Positions 35,454-44,535 of a stretch of DNA of 64,000 nucleotides are shown here, piece after piece. The notes beneath the pieces are model-generated. The model saw only the letters and a list, made by a program, of their open reading frames with translations, ran no database searches and was not told the origin of the DNA. The position numbers were made by a program, and so were the translations under genes. The stretch covers positions 98,867 through 162,866 of the forward strand of contig NZ_JOJM01000031.1 of the NCBI RefSeq assembly GCF_000720325.1. Direction: 5' to 3'. The DNA comes from Streptomyces sp. NRRL B-1347. GTDB lineage: Bacteria > Actinomycetota > Actinomycetes > Streptomycetales > Streptomycetaceae. Within the stretch, counting starts at the first letter, position 1. Each line of letters starts with the position of its first letter.

Positions 35454-36326
35454 ATGGAGAACCCGGCCCCCGGCCCGCTCACCCCCGGCCGGCTCGCGCT
35501 CGCCACCGCCACGCCCGACGACTGGCGCGTCGTCACCGGCTGGGCGGCGGACGAGGGCTGGAACCCGGGGCTGCGGGACGCCGAGTCCTTCTTCGCCCAG
35601 GACCCGGAGGGATTCCTCATCGGCCGCGTCGACGGCGAGCCGGTCTCGGCGATCTCCGTCGTCAACTACGGCGCGTCGTACGCGTTCCTCGGCTTCTACC
35701 TCGTCCGCCCCGACGCCCGCGGCCGGGGCCACGGCATCGCCACCTGGCGCGCCGCGCTCGCCCACGCGGGGGACCGCACGGTGGGCCTGGACGGCGTACC
35801 GGCGCAGCAGGACAACTACCGCCGCTCGGGCTTCGAGCACCGCCACGACACCATGCGCTACGTCGGCCCGGCGGCGCCATCGGGACCGGTGCCCGCGCAC
35901 GTGCGCCCCGCCGCCGAGGTCGGGCACGAGGCCCTCCTCGCGTACGACAGCGCCTGCTACCCCGCGGACCGGCCGCGGTTCCTCGCCGCCTGGCTGAGCA
36001 CGCCCGGGCACCGCGCGTTCGCGAGCGTCGTCGACGGCCGCGTCACCGGGTACGGGGTGCTGCGGCCCGCGCGGGACGGCGCCCGGGTCGGACCGCTGTT
36101 CGCCGACACCCGCGCGGACGCCGACGCGCTCCTGGACGCGCTGACCGCCGGCCTGGACGGGGCGGGCGTCGCGATCGACGTGCCCGAGTCGAACGCGGCC
36201 GCCGTCGCGCTCGTGGCGGCCCGGGGCATGGAGCCGACGTTCGCGACGGCGCGCATGTACACCGGGCCGGTGCGCGCCTTCGCGCAGGACCGGGTGTTCG
36301 GCGTCACCACGCTCGAACTGGGCTGA
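35454..36326 (+). CDS. GNAT family N-acetyltransferase, tandem-domain
   Basis: A 290-residue protein. The N-terminal half is a GNAT domain: TPDDWRVVTGWAADEGWNPGLRD, then AFLGFYLVRPDARGRGHGIATW, where the RGRGHG loop binds the acetyl-CoA pyrophosphate, and QDNYRRSGFE. The C-terminal ~120 residues form a second, weaker GNAT-like domain (YGVLRPARDGARVGPLFADT, VPESNAAAVALVAARGMEP). This two-domain layout is common among Streptomyces GNATs of unknown substrate. ATG 35454 follows GGAAGGCGAAGG. Confidence 0.87.
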   Translation: MENPAPGPLTPGRLALATATPDDWRVVTGWAADEGWNPGLRDAESFFAQDPEGFLIGRVDGEPVSAISVVNYGASYAFLGFYLVRPDARGRGHGIATWRAALAHAGDRTVGLDGVPAQQDNYRRSGFEHRHDTMRYVGPAAPSGPVPAHVRPAAEVGHEALLAYDSACYPADRPRFLAAWLSTPGHRAFASVVDGRVTGYGVLRPARDGARVGPLFADTRADADALLDALTAGLDGAGVAIDVPESNAAAVALVAARGMEPTFATARMYTGPVRAFAQDRVFGVTTLELG

Positions 36327-36337
36327 GCCGGAGCGCC

Positions 36338-36357
36338 CGGCGCGGGGAGCCGCGCCG
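36338..36357. terminator. Candidate terminator between convergent GNAT and beta-glucosidase genes
   Basis: CGGCGCGG (36338-36345), loop GGAG, CCGCGCCG (36350-36357): an 8-bp GC stem exactly between two convergent stop codons. Confidence 0.55.
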
Positions 36358-36361
36358 CCGG

Positions 36362-38644
36362 TCAGGTCACCGTGAGCCGCCGCTTGCTCGTCGTCGCGGA
36401 GCTGTTGCCCACGTACACGTCGAACGCGCCCTCCTCGACGAGGAATTCACCGCGCGGGTCGTTCGTCCAGAAGCCCAGGTCGTCGGCGCCGAGCCGGAAG
36501 CGCACGGTCCGTGACGCGCCCGCGGCGAGCGTCACCCGGCGGAAGCCGCGCAGCCTGCGCACCGGCTGGGTGATGCTCGCCGCGAGGTCGTGGACGTACA
36601 GCTGCACCACCTCGTCGCCCTCGCGCGCGCCGGTGTTGGTGACGGTGACGGACACCTCCACCGCGTCGCCCGCGCGCAGCGCGCGGGCCGGGACGCCGGT
36701 GCGGCCGAGCCGCGGCTCGCCGATCTCGAAGGTCGTGTAGCTCAGCCCGTGGCCGAACGCGAACTGCGGGTCCGGCGGCAGGTCCAGGTACGTGGACGTG
36801 TACTTGTTGTCGGCGGCGTACGGCCGGCCCGTCGACTCGTGGTTGTAGTGGACGGGGATCTGCCCGACCGCGCGCGGGAACGAGACCGGCAGCTTGCCGC
36901 CCGGGTTGACCGTGCCGAACAGCACGTCGGCGATGGCGTTCCCGGCCTCGAGGCCCGGGTGCCAGGCCTCCAGGACGGCGGGCGCGCGCTCCAGCCAGCC
37001 GCCGACGGTCAGCGGGCGGCCGTTCACGAGCACCACCACGAACGGCTTGCCGGTCGCCGCGACGGCCTCGATCAGCTTCTCCTGCGCGCCGGGCAGACCG
37101 AGGTCGGCGCGCGCCGCGGCCTCGCCGCTCAGGGCGGGCGGCTCGCCCACGACGACGACCGTCACGTCGGCCCCGCGCGCGGCCGCGACCGCCGCCGGGA
37201 TGCCGCCGGTGTCCTCGCCCGCGGCGCCGACCCCGAGGGCGTACGTCACCTCCGCGCCCGGCGCCGCCCGCCGGACGGCGTCGAGGACCTTCACCGACGG
37301 GTACTTCGCCGCCGCGGCCGGGACCGCCCAGGTGCCGAGCAGATCGTCGGAGTCGGCGAACGGGCCGACCACGGCGAGGGACGCGACGGACTTCTTCAAG
37401 GGCAGCGTGGCCGCCTCGTTCTTCAGGAGCACCAGGCAGCGGGCGGCCGTCGAGCGCGCGGCCTGCCGCGTCGCGGGGGTCGGCCCGTCGACGGCCGCGC
37501 CCTCGGCCTCGTCGACGTAGGGATCGTCGAACAGGCCGAGGGCGTATTTCAGGCCGAGGATCCGCGCCACCGCGTCGTCGAGGCGCCGCTCGCTGATCCT
37601 GCCCTCGCGCAGCAGCCGCTCGCCGTGCTCGCGGAAGTGGGTGCTGACCATCTCCATGTCGACGCCCGCGGTGAGCGCGAGCCGGGCCGCCGCCGCCCCG
37701 TCCTCGGCGAAGCCGTGCGCGATCAGCTCCTGCACGCCGGCCCAGTCGCTGACGACGAAGCCGTCGAAGCCCCACTCCTTCCTGAGGACGTCCGTGAGGG
37801 TGTGGGCGTTGGCGTGCGCCGGGACGCCGCTGATGGTGTTGAAGGAGGCCATGACGGTGGCCACGCCCGCCGCCAGGGCGGCCTTGAACGGCGGCAGGTA
37901 CAGATTGCGCAGCCGGGACTCGGACACGTCCACCGTGTTGTAGTCGCGGCCGCCCTCGGCGCCGCCGTACGCGACGAAGTGCTTGGCGCAGGCGGCGACG
38001 CGGTCCTTCGCCCGGACGTCCCCGCCCTGGTAGCCCTCGACCTTGGCGGAGGCGAACTCGGCCGTCAGATACGGGTCTTCGCCGCAGCTCTCGGCGACGC
38101 GGCCCCAGCGCGGCTCGTGCGTGACGTCCATCATCGGCGAGAACGTCCAGTGCACGCCGTTCGAGCGGGCCTCCCGCGCGGAGACCTCGGCGTCGGTGCG
38201 CGTCACCCCGGGGTCGAAGCTCGCCGCCTGCGCCAGCGGGATCGGGAACGTCGTCCAGAAGCCGTGGATCACGTCGAGCCCGAAGAGCAGCGGGATGCCG
38301 AGCCGGGACTCCTCGACGGCGATGCGCTGCAGCGCGTTGGTGCTCTGCGCGCCGAAGGTGGAGAGCACGGACCCGAGGCGGCCCGCCCGCGCCGCGTCCG
38401 CTGCTTCTGCTGCGTTCTTCGCGCCGCCGCCCGGACCGGTGTCCCAGGCCCAGGCGAGCTGCTGGAGCTGGCCCAGCTTCTCCTCGACCGTCATGCGGTC
38501 GAGCAGCTCCTGGACCTCGGGGCCGGGGCGGGCGGGCCGGGGCGCGGCCCCGGCGACCCCGGTGCCGACGGCGCCGCCCGCGACGGCCGCGCCCCCCACC
38601 GCCGACAGACCGGACAGCAGCGTGCGCCTGCGTAGCTCTCGCAT
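36362..38644 (-). CDS. Secreted beta-glucosidase-like glycoside hydrolase, family GH3
   Basis: A 760-residue enzyme with a Tat-type signal (RRRTLLSGLSAVGGAAVAGG). The GH3 N-terminal barrel contains KHFVAYGGAEGGRDYN (221-235) and the nucleophile Asp300 in GFVVSDWAG. The C-terminal GH3 domain has LVLLKNEAATLPLKKSVASLAVVGPFAD, and a fibronectin-III-like domain ends the chain (LRAGDAVEVSVTVTNTGAREGDEVVQLYV). Domain order and length match the BglX-type enzymes that remove terminal beta-glucose from oligosaccharides. It is transcribed alone. Its promoter region abuts the SoxR-box-like site of the divergent ABC gene. Confidence 0.93.
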   Translation of the reverse strand: MRELRRRTLLSGLSAVGGAAVAGGAVGTGVAGAAPRPARPGPEVQELLDRMTVEEKLGQLQQLAWAWDTGPGGGAKNAAEAADAARAGRLGSVLSTFGAQSTNALQRIAVEESRLGIPLLFGLDVIHGFWTTFPIPLAQAASFDPGVTRTDAEVSAREARSNGVHWTFSPMMDVTHEPRWGRVAESCGEDPYLTAEFASAKVEGYQGGDVRAKDRVAACAKHFVAYGGAEGGRDYNTVDVSESRLRNLYLPPFKAALAAGVATVMASFNTISGVPAHANAHTLTDVLRKEWGFDGFVVSDWAGVQELIAHGFAEDGAAAARLALTAGVDMEMVSTHFREHGERLLREGRISERRLDDAVARILGLKYALGLFDDPYVDEAEGAAVDGPTPATRQAARSTAARCLVLLKNEAATLPLKKSVASLAVVGPFADSDDLLGTWAVPAAAAKYPSVKVLDAVRRAAPGAEVTYALGVGAAGEDTGGIPAAVAAARGADVTVVVVGEPPALSGEAAARADLGLPGAQEKLIEAVAATGKPFVVVLVNGRPLTVGGWLERAPAVLEAWHPGLEAGNAIADVLFGTVNPGGKLPVSFPRAVGQIPVHYNHESTGRPYAADNKYTSTYLDLPPDPQFAFGHGLSYTTFEIGEPRLGRTGVPARALRAGDAVEVSVTVTNTGAREGDEVVQLYVHDLAASITQPVRRLRGFRRVTLAAGASRTVRFRLGADDLGFWTNDPRGEFLVEEGAFDVYVGNSSATTSKRRLTVT

Positions 38645-38774
38645 GTGTTCGCCTTCTCACGTCACAGTGGCGGGCAAGCGGGGGAGTGGCCACAAGAATT
38701 GAAGCGAAAGTACGGGGCGGGTACAGGGGGGTCAAGCGAGGCGGCAGAGGCAGTCGAGTGCTTCGCTTCCACGC

Positions 38775-38812
38775 TTGACCTCAAGATTGGTTGAGGTCTT
38801 ACGGTTTCTCGC
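38775..38812 (+). promoter_or_regulatory. MerR/SoxR-type promoter with 18-bp SoxR-box-like palindrome
   Basis: A -35-like TTGACC (38775-38780) and a -10-like TACGGT (38800-38805) are separated by 19 bp, the long spacer typical of MerR-family promoters. Within the spacer region lies CCTCAAGATTGGTTGAGG (38779-38796), matching the CCTCAA-N6-TTGAGG layout of SoxR boxes. The -10 lies 8 bp before the ATG, so the transcript is probably leaderless. No MerR-family gene is in the window. Confidence 0.72.
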
Positions 38813-40696
38813 ATGAGCATGGAAACCACGGCGTGGACGCAGATGTACAGCGTCATGAACGCCCAGCAGGAACGCCGCCCCTTCGCCCGCGCGACGCTGC
38901 GCCGCATCGCCGCCTTCGCCCGCCCGCACCGCCGCCGCATCACACAGTTCGTGCTGCTGAGCGTCGTCACCGCGGTGCTCGCCGTGGCCACGCCGATCCT
39001 CGCCGGACACGTCGTGGACGCCATCGTCTCCGGCGCCGAGTCCTCGCTCGTCGTCCGCTACGCCCTGCTCATCGCCGTCATCGCGGTCGCCGAGGCGGCC
39101 CTCGGCATCCTCAGCCGCTGGCTGTCGGCGACGCTCGGCGAAGGCCTCATCCTCGATCTGCGCACGGCCGTCTTCGACCACGTGCAGCGCATGCCGGTCG
39201 CGTTCTTCACGCGCACCCGCACCGGGGCCCTCGTCAGCCGCCTCAACAACGACGTGATCGGCGCACAACGCGCCTTCAGCAACACTCTTTCGGGTGTCGT
39301 CGCCAACGTCGTCACGCTCCTGCTGACCCTCGGCGTGATGCTCGCCCTCTCCTGGCAGATCACGCTGCTCGCCCTCGTCCTGCTGCCGGTGTTCGTGCTG
39401 CCCGCGCGGCGCATGGGCACCCGCATGGCGCGGCTCCAGCGGGAGGCCGCCCACCACAACGCCGCCATGGGCACCCGGATGACCGAGCGCTTCTCCGCGC
39501 CCGGCGCGACCCTCATCAAGCTCTTCGGGCGGCCCGCCGACGAGTCCGCCGAGTTCGCCGAGCGGGCGAGCCGGGTGCGGGACATCGGGGTGCGCACGGC
39601 CATGGCCCAGTCGGCCTTCATCACCGCCCTCACCCTGGTGTCGGCCCTCGCGCTCGCCCTCGTCTACGGCCTCGGCGGGTACTTCGCGCTCGAAGGCTCC
39701 CTGGAGGCGGGCGCCGTCGTCTCCCTCGCGCTGCTCCTGACCCGCCTGTACGCGCCGCTGACGGCCCTCGCCGGCGCCCGCGTCGAGGTGATGAGCGCCC
39801 TGGTGAGCTTCGAGCGGGTCTTCGAAGTACTCGACCTGGAGCCGCTCATCGCCGAGAAGCCGGACGCGGGCCGGGTGCCCGACGGCCCCGTCGCCGTCGA
39901 GTTCGACGACGTCCGCTTCGGCTACCCCGCGGCCGACAAGGTCTCCCTCGCCTCCCTCGAGGAGGTCGCGTCCCTCGACGGCCGCGGCGGCGCCGAGGTC
40001 CTGCACGGCCTGTCCTTCCGCGCCGAGCCCGGACAGACCGTCGCGCTCGTCGGCTCGTCCGGCGCGGGCAAGTCGACGATCGCGCAGCTCCTGCCGCGCC
40101 TGTACGACGCCGACGCCGGGACCGTGCGCGTCGGGGGCGTGGACGTGCGCGACCTGTCCGCCGACTCCCTGCGCGACACCATCGGCATGGTCACCCAGGA
40201 CGGCCACCTTTTCCACGAGTCGGTCCGCGCGAACCTGCTGCTCGCCCGGCCCGGCGCCGCCGAGGACGACCTGTGGGAGGTGCTGCGCAGGGCCCGCCTC
40301 GACGACCTCGTACGGTCGCTGCCGGACGGGCTCGACACCGTCGTGGGCGAGCGCGGCTACCGGCTCTCGGGCGGCGAGCGGCAGCGCATGACCATCGCGC
40401 GCCTGTTGCTGGCCCGGCAGCGGGTCGTCATCCTCGACGAGGCGACCGCGCACCTGGACAACACCTCCGAGGCGGCCGTCCAGGAGGCCCTCGCCGAGGC
40501 CCTGTCCGGGCGCACCGCCGTGGTCATCGCCCACCGCCTGTCGACCGTGCGCTCGGCCGACCAGATCCTCGTGGTCGAGGACGGGCGGATCGTGGAGCGG
40601 GGAACGCACGAGGAACTCCTCGTGGCGGACGGACGGTACGCGGAGCTGTACCGGACGCAGTTCCTCTCGGGGGACGACATGGAGGTGGCCGCCTGA
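38813..40696 (+). CDS. ABC exporter (MDR-like), fused membrane and ATPase domains
   Basis: A 627-residue half-transporter. The membrane domain covers about 45-330, with the coupling-helix region PVAFFTRTRTGALVSRLNNDVIGAQ. The ATPase shows Walker A GSSGAGKST, Q-loop MVTQDGHLFHESV, signature LSGGERQR, Walker B VVILDEATAHLDN and H-loop IAHRLSTV. No ribosome site precedes ATG 38813, consistent with a leaderless message. The promoter layout suggests induction by a SoxR-type redox sensor. In S. coelicolor the SoxR regulon is known to include an ABC transporter and oxidoreductases that respond to redox-active antibiotics. Export of such compounds is therefore the best guess. Confidence 0.9.
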   Translation: MSMETTAWTQMYSVMNAQQERRPFARATLRRIAAFARPHRRRITQFVLLSVVTAVLAVATPILAGHVVDAIVSGAESSLVVRYALLIAVIAVAEAALGILSRWLSATLGEGLILDLRTAVFDHVQRMPVAFFTRTRTGALVSRLNNDVIGAQRAFSNTLSGVVANVVTLLLTLGVMLALSWQITLLALVLLPVFVLPARRMGTRMARLQREAAHHNAAMGTRMTERFSAPGATLIKLFGRPADESAEFAERASRVRDIGVRTAMAQSAFITALTLVSALALALVYGLGGYFALEGSLEAGAVVSLALLLTRLYAPLTALAGARVEVMSALVSFERVFEVLDLEPLIAEKPDAGRVPDGPVAVEFDDVRFGYPAADKVSLASLEEVASLDGRGGAEVLHGLSFRAEPGQTVALVGSSGAGKSTIAQLLPRLYDADAGTVRVGGVDVRDLSADSLRDTIGMVTQDGHLFHESVRANLLLARPGAAEDDLWEVLRRARLDDLVRSLPDGLDTVVGERGYRLSGGERQRMTIARLLLARQRVVILDEATAHLDNTSEAAVQEALAEALSGRTAVVIAHRLSTVRSADQILVVEDGRIVERGTHEELLVADGRYAELYRTQFLSGDDMEVAA

Positions 40697-40711
40697 CAGC
40701 CGTTCACGCTC

Positions 40712-40758
40712 ATACCCCGCGGACCCGCCCCTTTCTCGGGGGCGGGTCCGCGGGGTAT
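40712..40758. terminator. Strong bidirectional terminator
   Basis: A perfect 20-bp stem (40712-40731 with 40739-40758) and 7-nt loop TTTCTCG, between the convergent ABC exporter and DHFR-like genes. Confidence 0.88.
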
Positions 40759-40773
40759 CGGGGCGTGGAAGGG

Positions 40774-41370
40774 CTACGCGGTCTTCTTCTCGTACGTCAG
40801 GAACACGGTCCCGCTGTCCAGGGCGTCCACCTCGGTGCGCTGCCAGAGCGTGGGGTCGAAGGGGGTCTTCTCGCCGAACAGGGGGATGCCCGTGCCCACA
40901 GTGAGGGGGGCGAGCTTGATGACGAGGCGGTCGATCTCGGCGTACAGGGCGCCCGCGAGCTCGCCGCCGCCCACGAGCCACAGGTCCTTGCCGGGCTCGC
41001 GCTTGAGCTCGCGGACCTTGGCGGCCGGGTCGGTGGCGACCAGCTCGACGGCCGGGTCGGGGCTCTCGGTGAGGGTCCGGCTGAACACGAGGTGCCGCAG
41101 GTGCGGGTAGCAGTCGGCGAACCCGGCGTCCAGGCCGATCTGATACGTGTGGCGGCCTTCGAGCACCGTGTCGAAGTGGGTGCCTTCGGCGGTGATGCCG
41201 AGCGCGGACCGCGCCTGGACGGGGAGCGTCTCGGGGTACTTCCCGGCGAGCAGGCGTACGTAGTCCTCGGCCACCGGCCAGAAGCCGTCAGGGCCGGTGG
41301 GGTCGGAGCCGTCGGGCCCGGCGATGCGGCCGTCGAGGGACATGGCGATGAAGTAGGTCAGCTTGCGCAT
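40774..41370 (-). CDS. Dihydrofolate-reductase-like / RibD C-terminal domain protein
   Basis: A 198-residue NADPH-dependent reductase fold. The N-terminus KLTYFIAMSLDGRIAGPDG, the middle HLVFSRTL and DLWLVGGGELAGALYAEIDRLVIKLAPLTVGTGIPLFGE, and the C-terminal SGTVFLTYEK match this family. Streptomyces carry many such paralogues of unknown substrate; the true housekeeping DHFR is shorter and different. It starts divergently from the TetR gene across a 354-bp gap, so that regulator may control it. Confidence 0.87.
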   Translation of the reverse strand: MRKLTYFIAMSLDGRIAGPDGSDPTGPDGFWPVAEDYVRLLAGKYPETLPVQARSALGITAEGTHFDTVLEGRHTYQIGLDAGFADCYPHLRHLVFSRTLTESPDPAVELVATDPAAKVRELKREPGKDLWLVGGGELAGALYAEIDRLVIKLAPLTVGTGIPLFGEKTPFDPTLWQRTEVDALDSGTVFLTYEKKTA

Positions 41371-41724
41371 ACGGGCTCCAGGAGTGAGAAAGGCGGTGGT
41401 GGCGGTGCGGGGGCGGCGGCGGTTCAGCTGCGGCTGCCGGGCTTCGGGAGAGGCCGTGGGCGCGGCATCGAGTGCGGCTTGGCGGGCTGCGGGAAGGGAC
41501 GGCGGTGCCGACCGGCGCGGAACTGGGTCTGGTTACGGACGTGGGTCCTGGCTCGCATCTGGACTCCTTCTGCGGGTCGCTGACCACGACCCCGACGGGC
41601 TGTGGACGGCCCGGGACGGGCCGCGCACGGAGCGTCCAGAGCACATCGGGTGATGTACTCTGTTCGCAGTGGTTAGAACGTAGTACTTCACTTGCAGTGG
41701 TGTCAAGGGAATCGAGAAGACGTC
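41371..41724. other. Intergenic region between DHFR-like and TetR genes
   Basis: 354 bp, no convincing gene. Near the TetR start an AT-richer stretch (41,650-41,710) carries GCAGTGGT twice (41666-41673 and 41694-41701, 28 bp apart). It also has a GTACT/AGTAC pair at 41655-41659 and 41682-41686, candidates for TetR binding. Confidence 0.5.
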
Positions 41725-42294
41725 ATGAGGCAGAACCCCGCCCGCCGTACCGCCCTGCTGGACGCCGCGATCGAGGTGCTCGCGCGCGAGGGCTCCCGCG
41801 GACTCACGCTGCGCGCGCTCGACACGGAGGCGGAGGTCCCCAAGGGCACCGCGAGCAACTACTTCGCCAACCGCGCCGAGCTGCTCGCCCAGGCGATGCA
41901 GCGCGTCCAGGAGCGGCTGATGCCCGCGGAGGACGCGCTCGCCGACACGATGCGCGAGGCCCCGTCCATGGAGCTGGTGAGCACGCTCCTCGGGCAGCTC
42001 GTCGAGCGGATGCGGGCCGACCGCAGCAGCCATCTGGCCCTGCTCGAAATGCGCCTGGAGGCCACCCGCCGCCCGGAACTGCACGCCGAGCTGAGCCGGT
42101 TCATGGCCGAGCAGCTGGAGGGCAACATCAGCTTCCACCTGGACGCGGGCCTGCCCGGCGACCGCACCGGCGTCGTGCTGCTCTACCTCGCCATGCTCGG
42201 CCTGATCGTCGACGACCTGACGGTGCCCGAGCTGCTCACGCCGTTCTCGATCGACAAGCTCATCGAGGAACTGCCGCGGCGGCTGCTGCGCTGA
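41725..42294 (+). CDS. TetR family transcriptional regulator
   Basis: A 189-residue repressor. The N-terminal HTH reads LLDAAIEVLAREGSRGLTLRALDTEAEVPKGTASNYFANRAELL across about residues 10-52, with the characteristic recognition helix (KGTASNYFAN). The C-terminal ligand domain is helical. The start is ATG 41725 (MRQNPARR); the upstream in-frame ATG lies in the putative operator. It is divergent from the DHFR-like reductase, a common arrangement for TetR and its target. Confidence 0.9.
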   Translation: MRQNPARRTALLDAAIEVLAREGSRGLTLRALDTEAEVPKGTASNYFANRAELLAQAMQRVQERLMPAEDALADTMREAPSMELVSTLLGQLVERMRADRSSHLALLEMRLEATRRPELHAELSRFMAEQLEGNISFHLDAGLPGDRTGVVLLYLAMLGLIVDDLTVPELLTPFSIDKLIEELPRRLLR

Positions 42295-42523
42295 GCCCGG
42301 ACGTGGACGCCCGAGACAGCGCGGGACGGGCCCTGGTGGGAGCCCTGGTAAGGGGCGGTTAGGGGTACTGAGGGCCCGAAGGCCGCCCTACTGTGGAGCG
42401 CGGAAGAGCCGCAAGCCGTGCCGCAGGGCTCTTCGGACAGGGCCGGTCCCGGAGCGGCGACTCCTTTCATTTCCCCCATGGAGGGATGCGCCGCTCCGGG
42501 CCGGTGTGCCGCCCCGCCGCCGG

Positions 42524-43225
42524 TCAGGCCCCGGGGCGCAACGTGATCGCGGTGAGGACCAGGCCGTCGTGCGTCAGCCAGCGGCCCGTGAGCTCCTGGG
42601 GAAAGCCCGGCTCCCGTACGGGCGGCAGGATCCGCGCGGTGAACCCGCCCGAGGCCGGGTCCGCGGACCGGTGGAAGACGACGTCGGCCTCCTCGAACCC
42701 CAGCGGCCTGCGCGTGAGCGGATACCAGGTCTTGTAGATGCTCTCCTTGGCGCTGAACAGGGCGCGGTCCCAGCGCACTTCGGGCCACCGCTCCAGATCC
42801 GCACGTACGCGCCGCTGCTCCACGGGCAGGGCGACGGCCTCCAGGACCCCCTCCGGCAGCGGCTCCGCGGGCGTCGCGTCGATGCCGACCGAGCGGACGC
42901 GCGAGGTCAGGGCGACGGCCGCGGCACGGTAGCCCGCACAGTGCGTGATGCTGCCGACGACGGCATCGGGCCAGCGCGGACTTCCCTTGACGTCGGGCAG
43001 GACGGCCGCGGCGGGCCGCCCCAGGTCCTCCAGGGCGCGGTGCGCGCAGTACCGGCCCGTGGTGAACTCGCGGCGCCGCGCCTCGACCGACCGCGCGATC
43101 AGGGCCTCCTCGTCGGGGTGCAGCACGACGCCCTCCGGATCGAGCCTGGATTCGCGGCAGACGACGTCCTCGGGAACGAGCCGCGCCAGCAGGGACGGCG
43201 GCGCCTGGCGCGTGCCGGTGCTCAC
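42524..43225 (-). CDS. 4'-phosphopantetheinyl transferase, Sfp/EntD type
   Basis: A 233-residue enzyme starting at GTG 43225. Motifs: SITHCAGYRAAAVAL, VGIDATPAEPL (Mg-binding Asp) and RALFSAKESIYKTWYP (the FSAKES..K.W signature). It transfers 4'-phosphopantetheine from CoA to the conserved serine of carrier proteins. The PKS acyl-carrier domains ~10 kb downstream need this activation. The start codon overlaps the stop of the upstream glycosyltransferase-GtrA gene (GTGA), so the two are translationally coupled. It may serve the whole cell or mainly this cluster. Confidence 0.9.
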   Translation of the reverse strand: MSTGTRQAPPSLLARLVPEDVVCRESRLDPEGVVLHPDEEALIARSVEARRREFTTGRYCAHRALEDLGRPAAAVLPDVKGSPRWPDAVVGSITHCAGYRAAAVALTSRVRSVGIDATPAEPLPEGVLEAVALPVEQRRVRADLERWPEVRWDRALFSAKESIYKTWYPLTRRPLGFEEADVVFHRSADPASGGFTARILPPVREPGFPQELTGRWLTHDGLVLTAITLRPGA

Positions 43226-44535
43226 GGCGTGCCTTCCTTCTCCCGGTCCTGCCGGTCTTGCCGGTCTTCGCGGTCTGTGCGGTTCGTCCCGGCCTCCTGG
43301 GCGGGCGCGGTGTCCGCGTGCTTGGTCTGGCCGCGTGCGGGCAGGTAGACGAGCAGTTCGGTGGCGACGAAGCGGACGACGAACGTCGTCAGGAGGGCGA
43401 GCGCGGTGGCGGGCAGGACCGTCATGTCCGCACCGTCGACGAGCAGCGCGATGAGGGGGATGCGCAGCAGCAGGTCGGCGTTGGCGAGCAGCGCGAACCG
43501 GCCGAGGCGGTCGGCCCAGTGCCGGTGTTCGCGTCTGCCGCGGAAGAGCAGCAGGTCGATGAGGACGAAGTTCCACAGCACGCCGAACTGGTTGGCCACG
43601 ATCTCTGCGGGCAGGTAGTGCAGGCCCGCGCCGGTGAGCGCGGCGAGGCCGATGAGGTTGGGCAGGAAGCCGGACAGGCCGATGACGCCGAACGCGACGA
43701 TGCGGGCCACGGGCGTCGCGGTGCGCAGGGACACGAGGTGGTTCAGGAAGCGCAGGCCCTCGCGCACGGTCGACTTCGACTCGCCCGCGTAGCGCTCCTG
43801 GAAGGAGAACGGCACCTCGGCGACCGTGCGCGGGCGGCAGCGGATGGCCAGCTCAAGGAGGATCTTGTAGCCCAGCGGCTTGAGGATGTCGGCCTGGGCG
43901 TGCACGGTGTCGCGGCGGATCGCGAAGAACCCGCTCATCGGGTCGCTGATGCCGCGCAGCGCCGAGGGGAAGAGGGACTTGGTCACCAGGGTCGAGGCGC
44001 GCGAGACCGCGACGCGGTAGCGGCCGGAGAGCCCGGCGTGGCTGCCGCCGCCCGCGTACCGGCTGGCGACGACGAGTTCGGCGCCCGTGCGGCGCCCCGT
44101 CTCCACCAGCTCGGGCAGCAGCGACGGCGGGTGCTGGAGGTCGGCGTCCATGACGACGAGCCACTCCGACGCCGCGGCCTTCATGCCCTCCACCACGGCC
44201 CCGCTCAGACCGCCCGTCGGCACCTCGCGGTGGATGACGTGCACCGGGAACGGGCAGGTGAGGGCGGCCCGCTCGATCGCGGCCGGGGTGGCGTCGGTGC
44301 TGTCGTCGACGAACAGGGCCTCGCAGTCCAGGTGGCCGGGCAGGGCGGCGGCGAGCCGGGCGAGCAGCTCCTCGACGTTCTCCGCCTCGTTGAACGTCGG
44401 GATGATCACGGTGACGGTGGTGCGCACCCCGTCCGGAGCGACGTGACCGAGACCCTCGGGCGCCGCGGCTTCCCCGGAGTCGGCGTCGGAGCCGGAGTGG
44501 GCGTCGGAGTCGGGGCCAGGGCCGGACACGGTCAT
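43222..44535 (-). CDS. Polyprenyl-phosphate sugar synthase (GT2) fused to GtrA-like membrane domain
   Basis: A 437-residue two-part protein. The GT2 domain, resembling dolichol-phosphate mannose synthase, is at about 35-260 (VTVIIPTFNEAENVEELLARL, DLQHPPSLLPELV as the DxD-type site, GISDPMSGFFAIRRD). A GtrA-like four-helix membrane domain follows at about 285-410 (IVAFGVIGLSGFLPNLIGLAALTG). It should make polyprenyl-phosphate-linked mannose or glucose and help flip it outward. The start is ATG 44535, eight bases after GGGAGC; the upstream in-frame ATG at 44634 lacks a ribosome site. The C-terminus is a DREDRQDRQDRE repeat. Coupling with the carrier-protein transferase hints at glycosylation of the PKS product, which is inference. 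Confidence 0.87.
   Translation of the reverse strand: MTVSGPGPDSDAHSGSDADSGEAAAPEGLGHVAPDGVRTTVTVIIPTFNEAENVEELLARLAAALPGHLDCEALFVDDSTDATPAAIERAALTCPFPVHVIHREVPTGGLSGAVVEGMKAAASEWLVVMDADLQHPPSLLPELVETGRRTGAELVVASRYAGGGSHAGLSGRYRVAVSRASTLVTKSLFPSALRGISDPMSGFFAIRRDTVHAQADILKPLGYKILLELAIRCRPRTVAEVPFSFQERYAGESKSTVREGLRFLNHLVSLRTATPVARIVAFGVIGLSGFLPNLIGLAALTGAGLHYLPAEIVANQFGVLWNFVLIDLLLFRGRREHRHWADRLGRFALLANADLLLRIPLIALLVDGADMTVLPATALALLTTFVVRFVATELLVYLPARGQTKHADTAPAQEAGTNRTDREDRQDRQDREKEGTP

Noticed and set aside
36590..38635. A 681-codon open frame on the plus strand
   Set aside because: It is antisense to the well-supported GH3 beta-glucosidase and has no domain signature.
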